A stretch of 64,000 nucleotides of DNA from Streptomyces sp. SAI-135 (GCF_029893805.1 NZ_JARXYP010000002.1:8432001-8496000), one strand, 5' to 3'. Shown: positions 1 to 8,474, counted from the first letter of the stretch. Notes: generated from the letters alone by a model not told the origin. Translations and numbers: made by a program.

Positions 1-357
1 GACACCGCGGCGGGCGGCCTCCGCCTGGAGCGCGGTGTTGAGCTCGCCGCGCCGCAGGCACCGGTAGCGCAGGCGCGGGTCGGAGGTCTCGCCCATGGGC
101 GCGTGCGCCAGTTCGCCGCCGCCGTCGTCCAGGACCCGCAGCGAGGTCAGCGGGAAGCCGATCGCGGTGACCGCCGCCGAGGCGTCCACCTGGGCGAGGG
201 CACGCATGCCGTTGCTCGCCAGGGTGAGGAAGGCGCCGATGTCCTCGGCCGAATCGGGATGGGCCTCGTGCACGACGGCCTCGAAACCCGCCTTGTGCAG
301 CGCCAGAGCCGTCGCCGTACCGGCGATACCGCCGCCGATGACCAGTACGCGTGCCAC
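1..357 (-). CDS. FAD-dependent monooxygenase, N-terminal part (runs off window)
   Basis: This reading frame starts at a GTG and continues beyond the left edge, so only the first 119 residues are visible. Residues 3-15 form a classic FAD-binding Rossmann motif (ARVLVIGGGIAGTATALAL, GxGxxG type), followed by a beta strand ending in an acidic residue (AVVHEA) that would bind the adenosine ribose. Further in, the sequence has the LASNGMRAL and YRCLRRGELNTAL patterns typical of the PHBH-fold aromatic or polyketide hydroxylases (FAD_binding_3 type), which use FAD and NAD(P)H to hydroxylate aromatic substrates. The substrate cannot be told from this fragment. It lies downstream of the ferredoxin reductase gene on the same strand but is separated by a strong hairpin and a tandem repeat, so it probably has its own promoter. 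Confidence 0.75.
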   Translation of the reverse strand, partial: MARVLVIGGGIAGTATALALHKAGFEAVVHEAHPDSAEDIGAFLTLASNGMRALAQVDASAAVTAIGFPLTSLRVLDDGGGELAHAPMGETSDPRLRYRCLRRGELNTALQAEAARRGV

Positions 358-440
358 ACCCACCCCGTTCGTCCCGCGTCGGCCCGCACGGTCGCACGGA
401 CACGAAGGGAACGCCGGGGCGGCGGCGAGGGTTCCGCGCA

Positions 441-475
441 CAGCACAGCACAGCACAGCACAGCACAGCACAGCA
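441..475. repeat. Pentanucleotide tandem repeat (CAGCA)x7
   Basis: Seven uninterrupted copies of CAGCA lie between two minus-strand genes, 84-118 bp upstream of the monooxygenase GTG and just past the ferredoxin-reductase terminator hairpin. Perfect short tandem repeats are unusual in Streptomyces noncoding DNA. Because the unit sits upstream of a gene start, copy-number change could alter promoter spacing; that is inference. Confidence 0.9.
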
Positions 476-524
476 CGACGCCGGACGTGCCGGCCCCGGT
501 GAGGCTTCGGCACGGCCGGCGTCG
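476..524 (-). terminator. Hairpin terminator of the ferredoxin reductase gene
   Basis: A 17-bp stem (476-492 with 508-524) has one mismatch and a 15-nt loop. It lies immediately after the minus-strand stop at 533. No clear U-tract follows, which is usual for Streptomyces terminators. It should separate the ferredoxin reductase transcript from the monooxygenase gene. Confidence 0.75.
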
Positions 525-532
525 GTGGTGGA

Positions 533-1897
533 TCAGGCGCCGCTCTCGCGCAGCATGTCCTCGCGCTCGACGAGCTTCACCCGCTCGCGGCCCTGCGGCA
601 CGCCCAGCGCCTTCTCGGCGGCGTCCAGCTTGTACCAGCCCTCCCAGGTGGTGAAGCGGACGTTGCGCTCGGCGAGGAACGCGTCCACGGCCTCCGGCTC
701 GGGCGAACCGGGCTTCTGGAGGCGGTCGTTCGCGAAGTCGTCCAGGAGGTTCGACACCGTCTCGTTGGCGTCGCCCTTGGTGTGGCCGATGAGTCCGACC
801 GGGCCGCGCCGGATCCAGCCGGTGACGTACGTCGACTGGAGGTGCTCGCCGCTCTCCTGCATGACCCGGCCGCCCTCGTCCGGGACCGTGCCCGAGTCGA
901 TGTCCCAGGGCAGCTTGGGCAGCTTGTCGGAGAGGTAGCCGACCGCGCGGTAGACCGCGGTGACGTCCCAGTCCTTGAACTCGCCGGTGCCCTTGACGTT
1001 GCCCGTGCCGTCCAGGGCGGTGCGCTCGGTGCGCAGGCCCACGACCTTGCCGTCCTCGCCGAGGATCTCCGACGGCGACTCGAAGAAGTGCAGGAACAGC
1101 TTGTGCGGGCGGTCGCCGACGTCGCGGATGGCCCAGTTCTCCAGGGTCTTGGCGACCATGTCGGCCTGCTTGTTGCCCCGCCGGGTCTCGATCGAGCCCT
1201 CGTCGTAGTCGATGTCCTCGGGGTCGACGATGACCTCGATGTTCGGGGAGTGGTCCAGCTCCCGCAGCTCCATCGGGGAGAACTTCGCCTGCGCCGGGCC
1301 GCGGCGGCCGAAGACGTGGACCTCCAGCGCCTTGTTGGCCTTCAGGCCCTCGTAGACGTTCGGGGGGATTTCCGTCGGCAGCAGCTCGTCGGCCGTCTTG
1401 GCGAGGATGCGGGCCACGTCCAGGGCGACGTTGCCGACACCGAGCACGGCCACCTTCTCGGCCTCCAGCGGCCAGGTGCGCGGCACGTCCGGGTGGCCGT
1501 CGTACCAGGAGACGAAGTCGGCGGCACCGTAGGAGCCGTCGAGCTCGATGCCCGGTATGCGCAGCTCGCGGTCGGCCGTCGCGCCCGTGGAGAAGATCAC
1601 GGCGTCGTAGAACGCGCGCAGGTCGTCCAGGTTGATGTCGGTCGGGTAGTCGACGTTGCCGAACAGCCGGATCTGCGGCTTGTCGAGCACCTGGTGCAGG
1701 GCCGTGATGATGCCCTTGATCCGGGGGTGGTCCGGAGCCACGCCGTAACGGATCAGTCCGAACGGGGCCGGCATCCGCTCGAAGAGGTCGATGGAGACAC
1801 CGGGTTCGGCGGCCACATCGGACTTGAGCAGCGCGTCGGCGGCGTAGATCCCGGCGGGGCCGGCTCCGACGATGGCTACCCGCAGGGGGCGGGGCAT
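533..1897 (-). CDS. fprA: FAD-dependent ferredoxin-NADP+ reductase, FprA type
   Basis: The 454-residue product begins PRPLRVAIVGAGPAGIYAAD, giving the FAD dinucleotide-binding motif at once, and continues with the adrenodoxin-reductase-family signatures PAPFGLIRYGVAPDHPRIKG and VLGVGNVALDVARIL (the NADP-binding Rossmann motif, near residue 150). Length and order match mycobacterial FprA and mitochondrial adrenodoxin reductase. Family members pass electrons from NADPH through FAD to ferredoxins, which in Streptomyces feed cytochrome P450s and other oxygenases. The ATG at 1897 is preceded by a GAAGGGAA ribosome-binding site. An iron-box-like palindrome lies 46-64 bp upstream, so iron-responsive control is likely. 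A hairpin terminator follows the stop. Confidence 0.9.
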   Translation of the reverse strand: MPRPLRVAIVGAGPAGIYAADALLKSDVAAEPGVSIDLFERMPAPFGLIRYGVAPDHPRIKGIITALHQVLDKPQIRLFGNVDYPTDINLDDLRAFYDAVIFSTGATADRELRIPGIELDGSYGAADFVSWYDGHPDVPRTWPLEAEKVAVLGVGNVALDVARILAKTADELLPTEIPPNVYEGLKANKALEVHVFGRRGPAQAKFSPMELRELDHSPNIEVIVDPEDIDYDEGSIETRRGNKQADMVAKTLENWAIRDVGDRPHKLFLHFFESPSEILGEDGKVVGLRTERTALDGTGNVKGTGEFKDWDVTAVYRAVGYLSDKLPKLPWDIDSGTVPDEGGRVMQESGEHLQSTYVTGWIRRGPVGLIGHTKGDANETVSNLLDDFANDRLQKPGSPEPEAVDAFLAERNVRFTTWEGWYKLDAAEKALGVPQGRERVKLVEREDMLRESGA

Positions 1898-1942
1898 GAT
1901 CAGGTTCCCTTCGAGCGGTGACAGATCAACTCGGGGGAAGCC

Positions 1943-1961
1943 TAAGCTAAGGCAAGCCTAA
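1943..1961 (-). promoter_or_regulatory. Candidate iron box (DtxR/DmdR-type operator)
   Basis: Read on the minus strand, this 19-mer (TTAGGCTTGCCTTAGCTTA) matches about 14 of 19 positions of the DtxR/IdeR/DmdR consensus TTAGGTTAGSCTAACCTAA, with the outer TTAGG arm intact. It lies 46-64 bp upstream of the fprA start, where bound iron-loaded repressor would block the promoter. The match was judged by eye. Confidence 0.6.
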
Positions 1962-1981
1962 GTCGGTACGCGGGTCCGGTC

Positions 1982-1993
1982 TATGAGCTCATA
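1982..1993. promoter_or_regulatory. 12-bp palindrome TATGAGCTCATA upstream of fprA
   Basis: A perfect palindrome in the short AT-richer gap between the phosphatase stop (2032) and fprA. A CATAA/TTATG inverted pair (1990-1994 and 2002-2006) overlaps it. The cluster could be a second operator for fprA or part of the end of the upstream transcript. No regulator can be assigned. Confidence 0.35.
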
Positions 1994-2031
1994 AGATCAC
2001 TTTATGGGCAGGGAAAGGAGCCCGATCCCGG

Positions 2032-4821
2032 TCACGGCAGCGGCTGTTCCGCCCAGATGACCTTGCCCGCCGGGGTGTACCGGGTGCCCCAGCGCTCGCT
2101 GAGCTGGGCGACGAGGAACAGGCCGCGGCCGCCCTCGTCGGTCATGGCCGCGTACCGCAGATGCGGTGAGGTGCTGCTGGTGTCGAACACCTCGCAGATC
2201 AGAGTGCGGTCGAACAGCACGCGGACGTGGATGGAGTCGCCGCCGTAACGGATGGCGTTGGTGACGAGCTCGCTCAGGATCAGCTCCGTGGCGAACGCGA
2301 GGTCGTCCAGGTCCCAGCGGGCGAGCTGCCGGGTCACGGCGGCCCGTACGTCCGAGACGGCCGCCGGGTCCGCGGGCACCTGCCACTCGGCGATCCGGTC
2401 GGCCCCCAGCGCCCGGGTGCGGGCCACGATCAGGGCGATGTCGTCGGTGGCCCGGGCCGGCGGCCGCGCGTCCAGCACCGTCCGGCAGGTGTCCTCGGGG
2501 GACGGGCCGGCCTGCTCCAGGGCGGTCCGCAGCAGCTCCAGGCCCACGTCGATGTCCCGCTCCCGGTCCTCCACGAGACCGTCCGTGTAGAGCACCAGGC
2601 GGCTGCCCTCGGCGAGTTCCAGGTCGGCCGTCTCGAACGGCAGGCCGCCGAGGCCGAGCGGCGGACCCGCGGGCACGTCGGGATACTCGACGCTGCCGTC
2701 GGGATGGATGAGGGCGGGCGGTGGATGGCCGGCGCGGGCGATCGTGCACAGCCGGGAGACCGGGTCGTAGACGGCGTACAGGCAGGTCGCCCCCGTGACC
2801 GGGGAGTTGCCGCTCTCCTCCGCCTCGTCCTGGTCGATGCGGGCGACCAACTCGTCGAGCAGGGCGAGCAGTTCGTCGGGCGGCAGGTCGAGGGCGGAGA
2901 AGTTGTGCACCGCCGTGCGCAGCCTGCCCATCGTGGCCGCCGCGTGCAGCCCGTGGCCCACGACGTCACCGACCACGAGCGCGACCCGAGCCCCGGACAG
3001 CGGCAGCACGTCGAACCAGTCGCCGCCCACCCCGGCCTGCGCGGGCAGGTACTTGTAGGCGATGTCCAGGGCGTCCTGCTCGGGCAGCCGGCGCGGCAGC
3101 AGACTGCGCTGGAGCGTCACCGCCATGGTGTGCTCGCGGGTGTAGCGGCGGGCGTTGTCGATGGAGACCGCGGCCCGCGTGACGAGTTCCTCGGCGAGGG
3201 CGACCTCCTCGGTGTCGAAGGGCTGGGGCTTGTCCGAGCGCCAGAAGCTGACCGTGCCCAGAACGAGGTTCCCGGCCCGCAGGGGGACGGCGATCAGCGA
3301 GTGGATGCCGTACTCCATGACGTGCGCGGAGCGCTCCCTGTCCTGCGCGTGCCACCCGGTGGCCTCGGCGAGCCGCGGCTCCAGGACGGCCCGGCCGCTG
3401 CTGATGCCGCGGGCCTGGGGAGCGGAGTCGACCAGGGGGATGCGCTCGCCGACCTTGAACAGCGGCGCGTCCTCGCGGATGCCGCTGAGCGCGGTCCGGC
3501 GCAGGGTGGTCGCCGCCTCCGGCTGCCCCCCGCTGAGCACCGCGTCGAACAGGTCGACGGTGGCGAAGTCCGCGAACCTCGGTACGGCGAGCTCGGCCAG
3601 TTCCTCGGCGGTGCGGGTCACGTCCAGACTCGTGCCGATGCCCACCGTCGCGTCGTACAGCATGTCGAGGCGCTCGCGGGCGACCTCGGCACGGCCGGAC
3701 AGGGCCCGCAGTTCGGTCGAGTCGCGCAGGGTGGCGACGCTGCCCGGCGGCCCGCCCTGGATGTCGGTGGGCCGCTGGTTGACGGCCAGGAGGCGGTCCT
3801 TGACCCGGTGCACCTCGTCGGTGGCGACCCGTCCGGAGGCCAGCAGCAGGGCCGTGTCGGCGGGGAGCGCGAGGTCGCGGACGTGCCGGCCCTCGGCGTC
3901 GGCGGGCAGGTCGAGGAGCCGGTGTGCCTCGTCGTTGGCGAGCAGCAGCCGGCCCTCGCCGCCGACGATCAGCACGCCCTCGCGCACGGCGTGCAGCACG
4001 GCGTCGTGGTGCTCGTACATGCGGGTCATCTCGTGCGGGCCGAGCCCGTGCGTCTGACGCAGCAGCCGTCTGCTGACCAGCGCCGTGCCCCCCGTGGCCA
4101 GGGCGAGCCCGACCGCGGCGGCCATCAGGAGCAGCGGCAGCTGCTCGTCGGCGGTGCCGCCCACCTTGGCGGTGGTGATGCCGGCCGACACCAGGCCCAC
4201 GACCTTGCCGTCGTCCTTGATCGGGACCACCGCCTGCACGAGCGGCCCGATCGTGCCGGTGATGTCCTCGGTCACCACGCGTCCGGCCAGCGCGGGCGCG
4301 ATGTCCCCGACGAACTTCTTGCCGATGCGGTCCGGCTTGGGGTGCGTGTACCGGATGCCGTCGGTGTCCATGACGACGATGAAGTCGACGTCCGTCGCCC
4401 GGCGGGCCGCCTCGGCGCGCGGCTGGAGCACCGCCGAGGGGTCGGGGCTCTTGAGGGCCTCCACGGTGCCGGGGGCGTTGGCGAAGGCCTGGGCGACCGC
4501 CACCGAACGGTTGCGGGCCTCGACGGTGCTGTCGTGCCGCACCTGGAGCACCAGGGCCACCACCGCGGCCACGACCAGCAGCAGGACGATCACGACCTGG
4601 AGGACGAACACCTGTCCGGCCACGCTGCGTCCGCCGACCGCCGCCCGCAGGGCTCCCGGCCGCCGCCGCTCCGGCGAGCCGTCGCGCTCCACCCGCGTGG
4701 GCGAGCTGCCCTTCAGCGGGGCCTCGTGCCGGTCGTGAGGGTGGTCGGGTGTCTGCGCTGGGCGGGGACCGCCGGGGCGACGGGCCGACCCGCCCCCGAA
4801 GCGGCCCGGGAGTCGGACCAT
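2032..4821 (-). CDS. Membrane sensor SpoIIE-type PP2C phosphatase with C-terminal ATPase domain
   Basis: The 929 residues run in order: a charged N-terminal tail; TM helix 1 (about 71-93); an extracytoplasmic Cache-like sensor domain with the DTDGIRYTHPKPDRIGKKF motif of CitA/DcuS sensors (about 95-225); TM helix 2 (about 228-250); a PAS domain (about 270-370); a GAF domain (about 390-560); a SpoIIE/PP2C phosphatase (about 570-780, with GGDWFDVLPL and LVVGDVVGHG metal-binding motifs); and an RsbW-like HATPase domain (about 800-925, ELVTNAIRYG). This is the layout of Streptomyces proteins that both phosphorylate and dephosphorylate anti-sigma-factor antagonists in response to a signal. The ligand is unknown. 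The ATG at 4821 has no convincing ribosome-binding site, so the true start could be internal. It lies 85 bp after another SpoIIE gene on the same strand. Confidence 0.88.
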   Translation of the reverse strand: MVRLPGRFGGGSARRPGGPRPAQTPDHPHDRHEAPLKGSSPTRVERDGSPERRRPGALRAAVGGRSVAGQVFVLQVVIVLLLVVAAVVALVLQVRHDSTVEARNRSVAVAQAFANAPGTVEALKSPDPSAVLQPRAEAARRATDVDFIVVMDTDGIRYTHPKPDRIGKKFVGDIAPALAGRVVTEDITGTIGPLVQAVVPIKDDGKVVGLVSAGITTAKVGGTADEQLPLLLMAAAVGLALATGGTALVSRRLLRQTHGLGPHEMTRMYEHHDAVLHAVREGVLIVGGEGRLLLANDEAHRLLDLPADAEGRHVRDLALPADTALLLASGRVATDEVHRVKDRLLAVNQRPTDIQGGPPGSVATLRDSTELRALSGRAEVARERLDMLYDATVGIGTSLDVTRTAEELAELAVPRFADFATVDLFDAVLSGGQPEAATTLRRTALSGIREDAPLFKVGERIPLVDSAPQARGISSGRAVLEPRLAEATGWHAQDRERSAHVMEYGIHSLIAVPLRAGNLVLGTVSFWRSDKPQPFDTEEVALAEELVTRAAVSIDNARRYTREHTMAVTLQRSLLPRRLPEQDALDIAYKYLPAQAGVGGDWFDVLPLSGARVALVVGDVVGHGLHAAATMGRLRTAVHNFSALDLPPDELLALLDELVARIDQDEAEESGNSPVTGATCLYAVYDPVSRLCTIARAGHPPPALIHPDGSVEYPDVPAGPPLGLGGLPFETADLELAEGSRLVLYTDGLVEDRERDIDVGLELLRTALEQAGPSPEDTCRTVLDARPPARATDDIALIVARTRALGADRIAEWQVPADPAAVSDVRAAVTRQLARWDLDDLAFATELILSELVTNAIRYGGDSIHVRVLFDRTLICEVFDTSSTSPHLRYAAMTDEGGRGLFLVAQLSERWGTRYTPAGKVIWAEQPLP

Positions 4822-4862
4822 GTGCCCATGTCTACACTGCCGCGCCGCGGGAGGCGAGGGGC

Positions 4863-4877
4863 GTCACACGGTGTGAC
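4863..4877. promoter_or_regulatory. 15-bp palindrome between the two SpoIIE genes
   Basis: GTCACAC and GTGTGAC arms around a single central base form a perfect palindrome 42-56 bp upstream of the downstream phosphatase start. In the 85-bp gap it could be an operator for an independent promoter of that gene. The regulator is unknown. Confidence 0.4.
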
Positions 4878-4906
4878 AGAACATGAACAAACCCGCCAGA
4901 CTCTCC

Positions 4907-7900
4907 TCATGGCGACCGGGTCGGTGTCGCGCGCCGGGTGGCGAGCAGCAGCGCGATGTCGTCGGGGCGGTCCAGGGCGTGCCGCGCGGTCGCCGTGAGC
5001 CGGTCCGCCACACCCGCCAGGAACCGGCTGCCCGGGCGGGCGGCAGGGGCGCCGGCCTTGGCGAGGGCCACCCGCAGCGCGGTGATCCCCTGGTCGATGT
5101 CGCTGCCGGGCTTCTCCACCAGGCCGTCGGTGTAGAGCGCCAGGATCGCGCCGGGCTCCATCCGGAGCTCGGTCACCGGATAGCGGGCCCGCGGTGCCAC
5201 GCCGAGGACCACCCCGCCGGGCAGGTCCAGGACCCGGGTGCGCCCGTCGGGGCTGCGCAGCAGGGGCGGCGGATGCCCGGCGCGGGCCGCCCTGGCCACA
5301 CCGGTGGCGGGGTCCAGCCGGATGTAGCAGCAGCTGGCGAACAGGCCCGGATCGAGGTCGATGAGGAGATGGTTGGTGCTGCTCAGGACCTCGTCCGGGG
5401 GCCGGTCGCCGAGCGCGAACGCCCTGACCGCGGTGCGCAGTTGGCCCATGGTGGCGGCCGCCTGCACGCCGTGTCCCTGGACGTCCCCGATGACCAGGGC
5501 CAGCCCGTCACCGGACTCGACGACGTCGTACCAGTCGCCGCCCACCTCCATCCCCGCGGTGCCCGGCAGATAGCGCCCGGTGGTCTCCAGCAGCGGGTGC
5601 GCCGCCAGACGGCGGGGGAGCAGCGCCTGCTGGAGGCCCCGGGCGAGCACGGTCTCCGACTCGTAGCGCTGCGCCTTCTCCATGGCGTGGGCGATGAGTC
5701 CGGCCAGCGCGGTGAGCACGGTGCGCTCCTCGGTGCTGAAGCTGCGCGGCCGGTCGAAGCCGAGGATGCAGGAGCCGACGGGGCGTCCGGAGGCGATCAG
5801 CGGCAGGAAGGCACGGGCGCCCTCGGCGGCGTCCAGGGGGATGCCGGGGTAGGCGGCCGTGAGCTGCTCCATCGAGTCGAAGAACAGCGGGCGGCCGGTG
5901 GTGAGGGTCTCCACGCCGGGCAGGCGGGCGCCCAGGTCCACGCCCTCGAAGGGCGCGAGGAAGCCCTTGGGGAAGCCTGCCTCCCACTCCAGGTACAGAT
6001 GCCGTTCCTGGAGCAGGTAGATCGCGAGCCGGCGGCCGCCGAACGCGGGCAGCAGCTCCCGCATCACGACCGCGGACACCTGCCGGGCGGTGGACGCCTC
6101 GGTCAGGGCGATGGCCAGCGCGATCGGCCGGTACAGCGGCGCGAGCGGGCTGACGCCCCCCTCGGACATCTCCTGCCCCGCGGGACTGTCCGGCACCCGG
6201 CTGGCGGGCCGCACGGTACAGGTCAGCCGGTCCGGCCCGGAGTGCACGGAGAGAGCGAGCCAGTCGCCTTCGTACGGCTGCGGAGAGGCGCTGGTGTCCT
6301 GGGCGGGGGCGATGTGGGGGGTGGCGGGAGGGGGTGGCCCGGGGTCGGGAGCGGGCCGGGGTGAGCCGGGGTGGTCGGCAGGGGGCGGTGGCCCGGTGTC
6401 CTGAGCGGGCGGGGGCGATCCGGTGCCGTGAGCGCGGGAAGGGGATCCGGCGTCCCGGGTGGGCAGCGGCGACTCGGAGCCCTTCGCGGTGGGTGTCGTC
6501 CCGGTGTGGTGAACGGAGTGCGGTGCCTGGGGTTCCTGTGCGGTGGGTCCCGGCCCGGGTTCTCCTGTGGTGGGTGTCGTCCCGGTGTGGTGAACGGAGT
6601 GCGGTGCCTGGGGTCCCTGTGCGGTGGGTCCCGGCCCGGGTTCTCCTGTGGTGGGTGTTGTCCCGGCGTCGTGGACGGACTGCGGTTGCCGGGCTTCCTG
6701 CGCGGTCGGTCCCGCTCCGGGTTCTCCTGTGGTCGGTTTCGTCCCGGCACCCTGAACGGACTGCGGTTGCCGGGCATCCTGCGCGGTCCATCCCGGCCCG
6801 GGTTCTCCTGCGGTGGGTGTCGTCCCGGCGTCGTGGACGGACTGCGGTTGCCGGGCTTCCTGCGCGGTTGGTCCCGGCCCGGGTTCCGCTGCCGTCGGCC
6901 TCGCCCCGGCGTCCCGCTCGGGCTCCCGCGGAGCAGGAGCCCGGCCCGGCCCGGGCTCCTCCGCGCCTGGCTCCGCCGAGGTGTCCCGCGCGGGCGAGCC
7001 AGTCTCGGGCTCAGGCACCGTCGAACCCGCCCCGGGCTTCCCCGCGGTCGGCCCCGCCCCGGGCCCCCGCACACTCGGCTCCGCCGAGGAGTCCCGCTCG
7101 GGCGGCCTCGGCTCGGGCTCCAAGAGCTCCGGCCCCCGCACGGTCGAGCCCGTCTGGGGCTCCCCTCCGGGTGGTCGTACGAGATGGAAGTGGACCGGGT
7201 CCGGGGTGAGGAGAGCCGCTCGCAGGTGGTCCTCGAAGTCGGGGCGGGCCAGCCACGGCACGGCCTCCCACAGATCGCGGCCGACGAGTTCGGCGCGGGG
7301 GCGACCCAGGAGCTGGGCGGCGCGTGGATTCGCGTAGACGACCAGACCGAGCCGGTCCACGCAGAACACCCCTTCGGGCAGCAGGTCGGCCGCCGAGTCC
7401 GCCGTGGGGGCGGGGCCAGGGGCCACGACGACGCCCCGGACCGCGGGTGCCGCGGGCGGTTCGCAGGCGTTCCACAGGTCCAGCAGGCGCAGCTCGCCGT
7501 CCTCGTCCCGCAGGTACAGGGGCAGCGCGGGAGGGCGGCCCACGGCGGTGTCCCGCAGGGTGGCCAGGATGCGGTGCGCGTCGCTGGGGGCCACGGCCTC
7601 GGCGAACGCCTCGATCGTGCCGGCGAACTCGCTGGGCGGTACGCCCAGGAGGGTGTGCAGGTCCTCGTCGAGGGTGATGTAGGTCGTCTCGGGGTCCCAG
7701 GCGAAGCGCCCGACGCGGCCCACGGACGTGGAGGCGGTCGGCGGACGCAGACACACCGGCTCGCCGTCCCAGGCGACCTGGTCCGGGTCCTCGTCCTCCA
7801 GGCCCCGCAGCGCCTCGGCCAGCTCCTGGGCAAGGCGTACGACCCGGTCGCGGCCGGACAGCACCTCGGCGGCGTCGGTGACGGCCGGACGCAGCACGGT

Positions 7901-8272
7901 CAGCACCCCGTAGGTCGTGGCACCGGCGACGACCGGGACGTAGAGCGAACCGAACTGGAAGGGCAGTCCGGCGGCGAACTGCGGATAGCGCCGCATCGTC
8001 TCGGTGGCGTTCGGCAGGATCACCTGGACACCGAGCCGGTAGGCGTCGGCGACCGGGAAGGGGCGGTCGGCGTGCAGGCGCCACCAAGGGCGGAACAGGG
8101 GTCCGGGCAGTCCGGCCAGGACGGCGAGCCGGAGCAGTCCGGGCGTGCGGGAGCGCAGATAGATCCCACCGGCGTGGCCGCCGGCCGCACTGATCGCCTC
8201 GGTCGAGGCGTCGATCAGCAGCGCCGCCAGCCGCCCGGCCGTCGGGTGTGCGTCCTCGACGCTCCCAGTCAT
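4907..8272 (-). CDS. Large SpoIIE-type PP2C phosphatase with GAF/PAS domains and repetitive Pro-rich linker
   Basis: The 1121-residue protein has no signal peptide or membrane helix. An N-terminal GAF-like region (about 1-165) is followed by PAS-like segments (about 180-365, including GVFCVDRLGLVVYANPRAAQ), a low-complexity linker rich in Pro, Gly, Thr and Glu (about 370-690), a second GAF domain (about 725-880) and a SpoIIE/PP2C domain (about 890-1115) with GGDWYDVVES and LVIGDVQGHG metal-ligand motifs. Unlike the next gene there is no HATPase kinase domain, so it should act only as a phosphatase on an anti-sigma-antagonist (STAS) protein, which is not encoded nearby. Five 27-residue repeats sit in the linker. 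It is divergent from the DauR-like regulator and upstream of the membrane SpoIIE gene, probably partly cotranscribed with it. Confidence 0.85.
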   Translation of the reverse strand: MTGSVEDAHPTAGRLAALLIDASTEAISAAGGHAGGIYLRSRTPGLLRLAVLAGLPGPLFRPWWRLHADRPFPVADAYRLGVQVILPNATETMRRYPQFAAGLPFQFGSLYVPVVAGATTYGVLTVLRPAVTDAAEVLSGRDRVVRLAQELAEALRGLEDEDPDQVAWDGEPVCLRPPTASTSVGRVGRFAWDPETTYITLDEDLHTLLGVPPSEFAGTIEAFAEAVAPSDAHRILATLRDTAVGRPPALPLYLRDEDGELRLLDLWNACEPPAAPAVRGVVVAPGPAPTADSAADLLPEGVFCVDRLGLVVYANPRAAQLLGRPRAELVGRDLWEAVPWLARPDFEDHLRAALLTPDPVHFHLVRPPGGEPQTGSTVRGPELLEPEPRPPERDSSAEPSVRGPGAGPTAGKPGAGSTVPEPETGSPARDTSAEPGAEEPGPGRAPAPREPERDAGARPTAAEPGPGPTAQEARQPQSVHDAGTTPTAGEPGPGWTAQDARQPQSVQGAGTKPTTGEPGAGPTAQEARQPQSVHDAGTTPTTGEPGPGPTAQGPQAPHSVHHTGTTPTTGEPGPGPTAQEPQAPHSVHHTGTTPTAKGSESPLPTRDAGSPSRAHGTGSPPPAQDTGPPPPADHPGSPRPAPDPGPPPPATPHIAPAQDTSASPQPYEGDWLALSVHSGPDRLTCTVRPASRVPDSPAGQEMSEGGVSPLAPLYRPIALAIALTEASTARQVSAVVMRELLPAFGGRRLAIYLLQERHLYLEWEAGFPKGFLAPFEGVDLGARLPGVETLTTGRPLFFDSMEQLTAAYPGIPLDAAEGARAFLPLIASGRPVGSCILGFDRPRSFSTEERTVLTALAGLIAHAMEKAQRYESETVLARGLQQALLPRRLAAHPLLETTGRYLPGTAGMEVGGDWYDVVESGDGLALVIGDVQGHGVQAAATMGQLRTAVRAFALGDRPPDEVLSSTNHLLIDLDPGLFASCCYIRLDPATGVARAARAGHPPPLLRSPDGRTRVLDLPGGVVLGVAPRARYPVTELRMEPGAILALYTDGLVEKPGSDIDQGITALRVALAKAGAPAARPGSRFLAGVADRLTATARHALDRPDDIALLLATRRATPTRSP
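6481..6885 (-). repeat. Five in-frame 81-bp tandem repeats inside the SpoIIE gene
   Basis: Residues about 463-597 of the phosphatase consist of five copies of a 27-residue unit that starts EPGPGPTAQ and ends GTTPTTG (copy boundaries approximate). Copies 4 and 5 share the variant PQAPHSVHH and are nearly identical in DNA, which points to recent duplication. Flanking Pro-rich sequence looks like older degraded copies. The unit length is a multiple of three, so gain or loss keeps the frame. Confidence 0.85.
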
Positions 8273-8422
8273 CGGCCCTACCTAGTCCGTGCACCGTCCT
8301 ACGGGCGACACAGCAAGAATGCGCCACAACGACACCGGCCCGCACCCGGGCGGCCCATATGTACACCTCGCCGGACGCGCTGGACAACCACCGGTCACAC
8401 ACTTAGGCTGCATATCCAGATC

Positions 8423-8437
8423 TAGACAATCAGTCTA
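8423..8437. promoter_or_regulatory. Inverted repeat TAGAC-N5-GTCTA in divergent promoter region
   Basis: A perfect 5-bp inverted repeat with a 5-nt spacer lies in the AT-richer part of the gap between the divergent phosphatase and regulator genes, 38 bp upstream of the regulator GTG. It fits an operator for autoregulation by the adjacent DauR-like protein, but this is positional inference. Confidence 0.4.
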
Positions 8438-8474
8438 TTCGGGATTGTGGTTTCCCGTTCGGGACGGAGCTGCG

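Noticed and set aside
2227..4998. Long plus-strand open frame opposite the membrane SpoIIE gene
   Set aside because: It is the complement of a gene with clear domains. The translation is low-complexity Arg/Gly/Val and has no motif. GC-rich codon bias keeps the opposite frame open.
6481..6885. Possible CRISPR array
   Set aside because: Units are contiguous 81-bp in-frame protein repeats with no distinct spacers.
6371..8425. Plus-strand open frame opposite the second SpoIIE gene
   Set aside because: Its repeats mirror the 81-bp repeats of the real gene and it has no recognisable domain.
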